Assembly: GCA_964457925.1 (NCBI GenBank)
Contig: CAYWGH010000001.1
Span: 558,001-622,000, forward strand
DNA length: 64,000 bases
Source of the DNA: Coneutiohabitans sp964457925
Lineage (GTDB): Bacteria > Zhuqueibacterota > Zhuqueibacteria > Zhuqueibacterales > Zhuqueibacteraceae
Reading direction: 5' to 3'
Below are positions 58,713 through 64,000 of the stretch, piece by piece. The notes under the pieces are model-generated. The model was not told where the DNA came from. It ran no database searches and was given only the letters and a program-made list of their open reading frames with translations. The stretch's first letter is position 1, and each line of letters starts with the position of its first letter. The translations under genes and the position numbers were made by a program.

Positions 58713-59419
58713 TTAACGCGCCAGTAGCAATTCTCCGGTCAATACTTCAATTGCACAATTGTCAGCTTCAACCAACACGCGCAAGAAGTCAATACCATTG
58801 CTTGCCGCTTGCCCGCAGCGGTTGCTCCGAACCATTTCAGTTGATGCGCGCCGGTGAACAAACTTCCATTGCACAAGCTCTGAATCTGCTGGCCTTGCAA
58901 ATTGTAGATCGTGGCTGACACACAACCGGGCGCGCTTAGATGTAGCGGCATTTAAGTGGAATGCCGAAAAGGATTGGGATAATTCGGGGAGAGATAGAAT
59001 TGAGGTTGAGCGTTTGCGCGTTTTTCCTGCGCCGCAATCAGCGCGGGCGCTTCCGGTGCAATACCGGGCTTTTGAATGTAGGTTAGCGAGAATTCATCGA
59101 TTTCATTGTTCAACTCTTCGCCGCGCAGAAAGAACCCCACATACCAGTTTTCAGATTTTGGAAAATGTCTGGCGGAATCTTTGGCGGTGGCAGAGTATTC
59201 GCCATTGATGTAGTAATCAAAATTATTGCCGTCATGTTCTTGACGAATCTTGATGGTGACTGCCTCGCCTGCGCCGCGATTGGGCGAATGATCTTGTGAA
59301 AAAATGCACCGACTGACAGAAGTAGAATTGCCAAGGCCAGACCATCCTAAAGCCAGGAGAGTTTCCGAGTTTCCTTCACGCCGTTTTTCTCGGAGACGGC
59401 AGCGCTGTCGGGGGACCAT
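58713..59419 (-). pseudogene. Frameshifted T9SS-sorted secreted protein
   Basis: The frame from 59419 has a beta-sandwich (LamG-like) portion, GAGEAVTIKIRQEHDGNNFDYYINGEY, ENWYVGFFLRGEELNNEIDEFSLTYI, then a linker and FYLSPNYPNPF, the start of a type A sorting domain. After PNPF the frame breaks near 58960. The rest of the sorting domain appears piecewise: VSATIYNLQGQQIQSL in one frame (58951-58739) and FLRVLVEADNCAIEVL to a stop at 58713 in another. The N-terminal part is also disturbed, with a possible continuation beyond 59420. At least two shifts, so not expressible as one protein. The sorting tail implies type IX secretion in this organism or its ancestor. The 230 bases up to 59650 hold nothing else. 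Confidence 0.7.
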
Positions 59420-59649
59420 TTTTCAAGAAGGTATATTCATGGCTCTTCAGCGCTTGATGTTCTTGCCGCTCCGCTTTGCGAAAATTTTAAACCCGTGATA
59501 TGCCAGGGCGGCGTGAGGCCTAAAACAAGTTCGAATAATCGTTCACTGTACATGCGGCAAAGTCAATCATTCAAAACATCCGTCCCCATATAAATCAATT
59601 GATAACTGTAAAATTCACCCGCCCTGTGATAAACGCTCAGAATTCATTC

Positions 59650-60630
59650 TCAAACCACTCCACTTCGATTTCTAATCGGCTCAGCGCGGCCAACGCTTTT
59701 CCCGGCGGCTTCCCGCAACCGCTCCACGTCGCGCATCGGCGGCAGGCCGAAGAGCCTTTTGTACTCCCGATTGAAATGCGAGGCATCGTCATACCCCACG
59801 CGGTAGGCAACGCTTGCCGCGTCGAGACCCTCGCCGAGCATGAGCCGGCGGGCTTCCTGGAGCCGGATCTGTTTTTGGAATTGCAAAGGACTCATCGCCG
59901 TGGCGGCTTTAAAATGATGGTGGAATCCTGAGACGCTCATGCCAAGCTCGCGCGCGATGCTGTTGATTCGAAACGGCTGGTCAAAGCTTTTGCGCAGCCG
60001 CTCGATGGCTCTGGCGATGGGCGGAGTATAGCCGCCATTTATGGCAATGTGGCGGAGGCGATCATTTTGCTCTCCCCTCAGGAGGCGATAGACGATTTCC
60101 CGCGTGATCAGCGGCGCGAGAAAGTCCGCTTCGGCAGGGGTGTCGAGAAGCCTAACGACTCGCACCATAGCATCGAGCAAGCCTGCGTCCAACGAACTGA
60201 CATTGATGGCTCTCACCTCGCCATGTTTTTGCGCGGAGGAATGACCGGCTTCGACCATTACCGACCCGACGAGCTTGGGGTCGAGCTTCAGGCGGATGCT
60301 GAGGTATGGCCTCTCCTTCGACGCCTCGAGGACGTGACCCACGAGGGGCAATTCGGCGGTGACGAGAAGGTAGTGACAGGGGTCGTACTGGTAACGTTCG
60401 TTGCCGAGAAAGACTTCTTTGCTGCTCTGGGCAATCACGCAAAAGGAAGGCTCGATCACGGTGTGGATCGACTCCATGGTCGAGGAGCAGCGATTGAGGT
60501 AGAGCCCCTTCAGCGGCTCAATCTTCCCGTCTTTGCGAATCGCCCGTGCGATGCGCTCGACCAGTTCGTCCCGGCTGGCCTGCGCCAATTGCACTTCGCG
60601 CTTTGCCTGTTGTTTTCCGTTCGAGTTCAT
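59650..60630 (-). CDS. AraC-family regulator with AraC_N domain
   Basis: 326 residues. The N-terminal half (SSTMESIHTVIEPSFCVIAQSSKEVFLGNERYQYDPCHYLLVTAELPLVGHV) is the AraC_N (PF06719-like) sensing domain. The C-terminal half is a double helix-turn-helix: RINSIARELGMSVSGFHHHFKAATAMSPLQFQKQIRLQEARRLM and AASVAYRVGYDDASHFNREYKRLFGLPPMRD. Regulators of this group usually control adjacent oxidoreductase genes and are divergent from them, as here, where aldo/keto reductase fragments begin at 60772 on the other strand. No ribosome site is seen before the ATG. Confidence 0.92.
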   Translation of the reverse strand: MNSNGKQQAKREVQLAQASRDELVERIARAIRKDGKIEPLKGLYLNRCSSTMESIHTVIEPSFCVIAQSSKEVFLGNERYQYDPCHYLLVTAELPLVGHVLEASKERPYLSIRLKLDPKLVGSVMVEAGHSSAQKHGEVRAINVSSLDAGLLDAMVRVVRLLDTPAEADFLAPLITREIVYRLLRGEQNDRLRHIAINGGYTPPIARAIERLRKSFDQPFRINSIARELGMSVSGFHHHFKAATAMSPLQFQKQIRLQEARRLMLGEGLDAASVAYRVGYDDASHFNREYKRLFGLPPMRDVERLREAAGKSVGRAEPIRNRSGVV

Positions 60631-60771
60631 GGTTGTCTCTTTATTTACCTTTACTCAGCTCTTCGTGAAGATTTGCAGAATCATACAATAATCTTCGACA
60701 ATTATTCTATTACCTTACACTCCGGCGTTTTTATCTTGGGCGGAAGATAGAGAACAAATGCAGGAGTAACA

Positions 60772-60957
60772 ATGCCAAAGTGCAAACCTGCAAACAGCAA
60801 TCTGGAAGTCTCCGCCCTTGGGCTTGGCTGCATGGGAATGACCGCAAAGCGCAATGAGGAACTGGGGTTCTCTTCATTCTCAATGAATCGTTCCATAGAG
60901 TCTTTTATACTTCGGACGTTTCCTGCATCCACTCGAAATCATATCATCCTTTTATGA
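60772..60957 (+). pseudogene. Truncated aldo/keto reductase, first copy
   Basis: AGGAG lies 6 bases before the ATG. The first 25 residues read NLEVSALGLGCMGMT, the N-terminus of aldo/keto reductases, after which homology ends abruptly and the frame runs out at 60957. The same 5' segment, including the ribosome site, occurs again at 61753-61850 with about 70-80% identity. So only the first strand of the barrel is left; no catalytic Tyr, Asp, Lys or His. Its stop overlaps the start of the next gene. Confidence 0.65.
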
Positions 60958-61733
60958 AGCCTCAAGCTTTTATCAAAAGAGCATTGCCAATCTTTGCTCT
61001 TTTAAGCCTTGTCTCCCCGTGCTTTGCGCAAAAGCTTGAGAGCATCAAGAGCGTCACGCATTTCGCCGGCGCCGTCAATGTCACCAACAACGGCATTTCA
61101 TTGATACCGACATTTTCGTTGGGGAAGCCCGCGGCGATATTCGATATGTCGATTGGAAAGAAGATTCGCTTCGAGCCGCAGTTTCGCCTTGCGCTGGAAG
61201 GAAAGCCGTGGTCGTTCATTTTTTGGTGGCGAGCGGATTTGGTCAAGGCCGGCAAGTTTCAAATGACTGGCGGCGCGCATCCTGCGGTTGTCTTCAAAAC
61301 CGTGTCTGCTGCAACAAACGGCGTTGCAAAAGAGACGATCGTCGCGCAACGCTATTGGGCCGGAGAGCTCTCTCCCAATTACTCGCTTGCCAAAAACGTG
61401 AGCATCGGCAGTTATTACTTGTATTCACACGGCATGGAAAAAGACGCGATCAGGAACACGCACTTTCTGACTATGCGAGGCAATTTTTCCAACCTCAAAC
61501 TTGACGGCCAGTTGTTCATGCGATTGATTCCGCAGTTCTATTATTTGAAGATGGACAAACAAGACGGGTTTTACTTTACCTCGACAATGACTTTGACAAA
61601 GCCGAGCTCGCCATTTTCAATATCGTCCATCATCAACAAGGTCATTCAGACTAAAATTTCGGCGAGCAAAGACTTTGTTTGGAACGTGACTTTGATTTAC
61701 TCTTTCAACAAAAGGTATGTTGAGGCGCAATGA
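60954..61733 (+). CDS. Exported protein of unknown function, outer-membrane-barrel-like
   Basis: 259 residues, signal peptide ending CFAQ (about residue 24). The mature part is a chain of amphipathic beta strands with aromatic pairs (FEPQFRLALEGKPWSFIFWWRAD, SPNYSLAKNVSIGSYYLYSHG, TMRGNFSNLKLDGQLFMRLIPQFYYLKMD, FVWNVTLIYSFNKRYVEAQ). Repeating strand-turn units suggest a small outer-membrane barrel; the last residue is Q rather than F. Not recognised as a named family. Codon use is slightly more AT-rich than in the housekeeping genes, in line with acquired DNA. Confidence 0.6.
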   Translation: MKPQAFIKRALPIFALLSLVSPCFAQKLESIKSVTHFAGAVNVTNNGISLIPTFSLGKPAAIFDMSIGKKIRFEPQFRLALEGKPWSFIFWWRADLVKAGKFQMTGGAHPAVVFKTVSAATNGVAKETIVAQRYWAGELSPNYSLAKNVSIGSYYLYSHGMEKDAIRNTHFLTMRGNFSNLKLDGQLFMRLIPQFYYLKMDKQDGFYFTSTMTLTKPSSPFSISSIINKVIQTKISASKDFVWNVTLIYSFNKRYVEAQ

Positions 61734-61766
61734 GCATAGAATGATAACAGCCCTACAGGAGAAACA

Positions 61767-61952
61767 ATGCAAAAGCGCAAACTGGGAAGGAGCGGCCTGG
61801 AGGTCTCGGCCCTCGGGCTGGGCTGCATGGGAATGAGTTTTGGCTACGGCCCGCCTGCAGACAAGCAGGAGATGATCTCACTGATTCGCACAGCCGTCGA
61901 TCCCGCAATGGTGGGACACATTTTTCGATACCGCATTTATTCAACGAATTGA
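61767..61952 (+). pseudogene. Truncated aldo/keto reductase, second copy
   Basis: ACAGGAGAAACA precedes the ATG. MQKRKLGRSGLEVSALGLGC, then MGMSFGYGPPADKQEMISLIRTAVD is a textbook aldo/keto reductase N-terminus (about 45 residues); then the sequence departs from the family (PAMVGHIFRYRIYSTN, stop) instead of continuing with GVTFFDTAE and the active site. A deletion must have removed the rest. It ends 10 bases before the cupin gene. Confidence 0.75.
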
Positions 61953-61962
61953 GAGGACGGAA

Positions 61963-62844
61963 ATGAAACTACTCGTCACGATGGTCATATCGCTTTCACT
62001 GCTTGCTTCGGCGTTCGCCCAGTCCAATCAGGCGGGGGCGGTCTCGGCATCAGCGCAGGATTCGCAGACAATCAAAATCACACGCAGCGGCTCGCAACCA
62101 CCTCAGATGAGAGCAGTCGAAAATTTCACCGGCGCCGTCGGCATCGAACCGCTTTTAGAGGCACGCGAACCCTCACGCCTGGCTGGCGCTCGCGTTACAT
62201 TTGCGCCGGGCGCGCGAACCGCGTGGCACACGCATCCGCTGGGACAGACGCTGATTGTGACGGCGGGCGTAGGTTGGGTGCAGCAATGGGGTGGGCAAAT
62301 GCAGGAAATTCGGCCGGGAGACGTCGTCCGTATTCCGCCCAATCAAAAACACTGGCACGGAGCTTCGGCCAACGCCACAATGACGCACATCGCACTCACG
62401 GAACAAATGCCTGACGGCAAGCGGGTCGAATGGATGGAGAAGGTCAGCGACGCGCAATACCATGCGCCGCCCCGTGCGCAAGCAGCCGCACCTGCTGCGC
62501 TTGCACGCGACGACTCCGGCCTCAGTGCGCAACAACCTTCACGGGCGCAACAATTGATGGGCGACATAGCGCCCAAACTTGCTGAGCTAACAGATGACGT
62601 GCTCTTCGGCGATGTTTGGGAACGTCCGGAGCTGTCGAAGCGTGACCGCAGCTTGGCGACGGTGGCCGCACTAATTGCCTTGAACCGCCCAGATCAGCTT
62701 CGATCACACCTCGTCAGAGCGCGTGAAAACGGCGTGACGCAGGAAGAGTTGATCGAGACCATTACGCACTTGGCGTTTTACTCGGGCTGGCCAAACGCGG
62801 TAACCGCCATCGGCGTGGCAAGAGAAGTTTTCGAGAAGAAATGA
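61963..62844 (+). CDS. Exported cupin / carboxymuconolactone decarboxylase fusion
   Basis: 293 residues with signal peptide (ISLSLLASAFAQ). Residues 70-150 are a cupin: GARVTFAPGARTAWHTHPLGQTLIVTAGVGWVQQWGG with HxH and a later KHWHGA, metal-binding His. After a linker (155-185), residues 190-293 form an AhpD/CMD domain: LTDDVLFGDVWERPELSKRDRSLATVAALIALNRPDQLRSHLVRARENGVTQEELIETITHLAFYSGWPNAVTAIGVAREVF. The CMD active Cys pair is absent. Often found beside AraC regulators and aldo/keto reductases, which fits this region. Substrate unknown. Confidence 0.88.
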   Translation: MKLLVTMVISLSLLASAFAQSNQAGAVSASAQDSQTIKITRSGSQPPQMRAVENFTGAVGIEPLLEAREPSRLAGARVTFAPGARTAWHTHPLGQTLIVTAGVGWVQQWGGQMQEIRPGDVVRIPPNQKHWHGASANATMTHIALTEQMPDGKRVEWMEKVSDAQYHAPPRAQAAAPAALARDDSGLSAQQPSRAQQLMGDIAPKLAELTDDVLFGDVWERPELSKRDRSLATVAALIALNRPDQLRSHLVRARENGVTQEELIETITHLAFYSGWPNAVTAIGVAREVFEKK

Positions 62845-62873
62845 GTAACGCAGGGCATATCGCAGGAGAAATC

Positions 62874-64000
62874 ATGCAAAGGCAAGAATCTGGAATGAAC
62901 AATCTGAAATTCTCGGACCTCAGGGTCACCGGGGCACTCTGTTTTTTACTTCTAAGTATTCAAGGTTCCTTCGCTCAGCAGAATGTGAATTATAGGGCAA
63001 ATATTGTTTCGCCCCTGATAAACGAAGGCGGCACGGTAACGTTCAGACTACGCGCTCCGCTTGCCCGAACCGTGACCGTAAATGGCGACTGGGCAGCCAA
63101 TCAAGGAATGGGTCAGATGACAAAAGACAGTGATGGTACATGGACCTACACGACTGAAAAATTGCCTTCTGATCTCTATCTGTATACATTTTCCGTGGAC
63201 AGCATTCGGATTCTCGATCCTTCCAATGCTTTTTCATGTCGTGATGTCGGCAACTTGTTCAGCCTGTTCATTGTGAATAATGGCAATGGTGATTATTACA
63301 GCGTGAATGACGTTGCTCATGGCAATGTGATAAGGACCTGGTATCCTTCCTCACAATATAAAGCAGATAGACGATTAACGGTCTACACACCACCGGGATA
63401 CGATAACAGCAAAAAGAAATATCCTGTCCTGTATCTGTTGCATGGTAGCGGCGGAGATGAAGAAGCTTGGGTTACCTTGGGCCGGGTGCCGCACATCTTC
63501 GACAACCTGATTGCCGAGGGAAAAATTGAACCGATGATTGTTGTGATGCCCAACGGCAATTCTTCCAAGCAGGCAGCCCCGGGCGAAACAAAAGAAAATT
63601 TTAGCTACCGCCCGGTGATGAGCCAATTTCTTCCCAATTTTGCTGACGGCTCTTACGAAATGTCTTTTAATGAGATCGTGAGTTTTATTGATTCACGTTT
63701 TCGAACCAAGCCTCAGAAATCTCAGCGAGCCGTGGCGGGTTTCTCCATGGGAGGCTTCCATTCCCTGATCATTTCTGCAAACCACCCAGAATTGTTCGAT
63801 TACGTTGGTTTATTTTCGCCAGGAACACCTTCAAGCAGGTTATCAGGCAGCTTAGGATTGGACTTGAACAAACCAGCATACAGTAATCTGAACGAAAAGT
63901 ATACGCTGCAAAAAAAGAAAGGCTTTAAACTGTTTTGGATTGCAATCGGTAAGACTGATTTTTTGTATGAATCCACGCAAGAACATCTAAAAATACTGGA
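62874..64000 (+). CDS. Secreted esterase, enterochelin/feruloyl esterase family, 3' end beyond window
   Basis: 375 codons to the window end. ATG at 62874 with CAGGAGAAATC upstream; an internal ATG at 62895 (MNNLKFSD) also possible. Signal peptide ends FAQ. Residues 38-140 are a glycogen-binding-like (CBM48/E-set) domain (NVNYRANIVSPLINEGGTVTFRLRAP, GTWTYTTEKLPSDLYLYTF). Then an alpha/beta hydrolase of the Esterase D type: RRLTVYTPPGYDNSKKKYPVLYLLHGSGGDEEAWV, VAGFSMGGFHSLIISANHPELFDYVGLFSPG, where S in GFSMGG is the nucleophile. Such proteins release acyl groups from plant polysaccharides or act on siderophores. The catalytic Asp and His should lie beyond the edge. Confidence 0.88.
   Translation, partial: MQRQESGMNNLKFSDLRVTGALCFLLLSIQGSFAQQNVNYRANIVSPLINEGGTVTFRLRAPLARTVTVNGDWAANQGMGQMTKDSDGTWTYTTEKLPSDLYLYTFSVDSIRILDPSNAFSCRDVGNLFSLFIVNNGNGDYYSVNDVAHGNVIRTWYPSSQYKADRRLTVYTPPGYDNSKKKYPVLYLLHGSGGDEEAWVTLGRVPHIFDNLIAEGKIEPMIVVMPNGNSSKQAAPGETKENFSYRPVMSQFLPNFADGSYEMSFNEIVSFIDSRFRTKPQKSQRAVAGFSMGGFHSLIISANHPELFDYVGLFSPGTPSSRLSGSLGLDLNKPAYSNLNEKYTLQKKKGFKLFWIAIGKTDFLYESTQEHLKIL

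Noticed and set aside
1..64000. tRNA, rRNA, transposase, integrase or prophage genes
   Set aside because: None recognised on either strand by eye. A covariance-model search would be needed to exclude a tRNA.

Overview
The window looks like a chromosomal segment of a Gram-negative, aerobically respiring bacterium of the FCB superphylum. Reasons: a hybrid two-component system of the Bacteroidota type, a decayed protein with a type IX secretion (Por) sorting tail, outer-membrane barrel proteins, many lipoproteins, an alternative complex III plus a type A2 caa3 oxidase, and small palindromic and heptameric repeats scattered between and inside genes. A candidate-phylum lineage such as KSB1 or Calditrichota is my guess from this mix, not something proved here. 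Codon use is moderately GC-rich throughout, which creates many long antisense open frames that I have ignored.

Layout. 1-3.4 kb (minus): DUF72 protein (cut by the window edge), a PHM-like copper protein with an atypical heme motif, mobA and a small membrane-anchored protein. 3.5-6.9 kb (plus): the two soluble AmmeMemoRadiSam proteins (Memo and AMMECR1) separated by a cluster of palindromic repeats, then a dGTPase-like HD hydrolase; the Memo gene has a leader that looks like an attenuator. 7-10.7 kb: secreted and lipoprotein genes and a Phd/ParE toxin-antitoxin pair. 10.7-18.4 kb: a giant hybrid sensor (minus) divergent from a peptidase/propeller/outer-membrane-barrel protein. 18.5-21.8 kb: small genes, including an orphan CopG antitoxin, a GSDH-type lipoprotein, an HNH nuclease and a broken DUF2283 pair.

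21.9-32.9 kb is the housekeeping core: trpS, scpA, scpB (with a very long acidic tail), an RsuA/RluB pseudouridine synthase, an unrecognised Rossmann protein, cmk, plsC, rpsA, then a SPOR protein. 33-38 kb: a decayed MNT/HEPN remnant, moeA, a GlsB-type membrane protein, and a pair of M16 proteases (one active, one missing the zinc motif). 38-45 kb: a SpoIIE-type phosphatase, HAD phosphatase, thioredoxin-domain protein and glpK.

45-57.9 kb is one long respiratory locus: alternative complex III (actABCDEF), a small membrane protein, a SCO copper chaperone, and caa3 oxidase subunits II-I-III-IV, tightly packed with start/stop overlaps and closed by a terminator. Electrons from quinol would pass through complex III to the cytochrome c domain fused to oxidase subunit II.

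58-64 kb is a more disturbed region: a secreted protein, a frameshifted T9SS-sorted gene, an AraC regulator, two truncated aldo/keto reductase 5' ends, a secreted protein, a cupin/carboxymuconolactone decarboxylase fusion and a secreted esterase running off the end. It resembles a decayed, possibly acquired, AraC-AKR-CMD cluster.

No tRNA, rRNA, CRISPR array, transposase or integrase was recognised.
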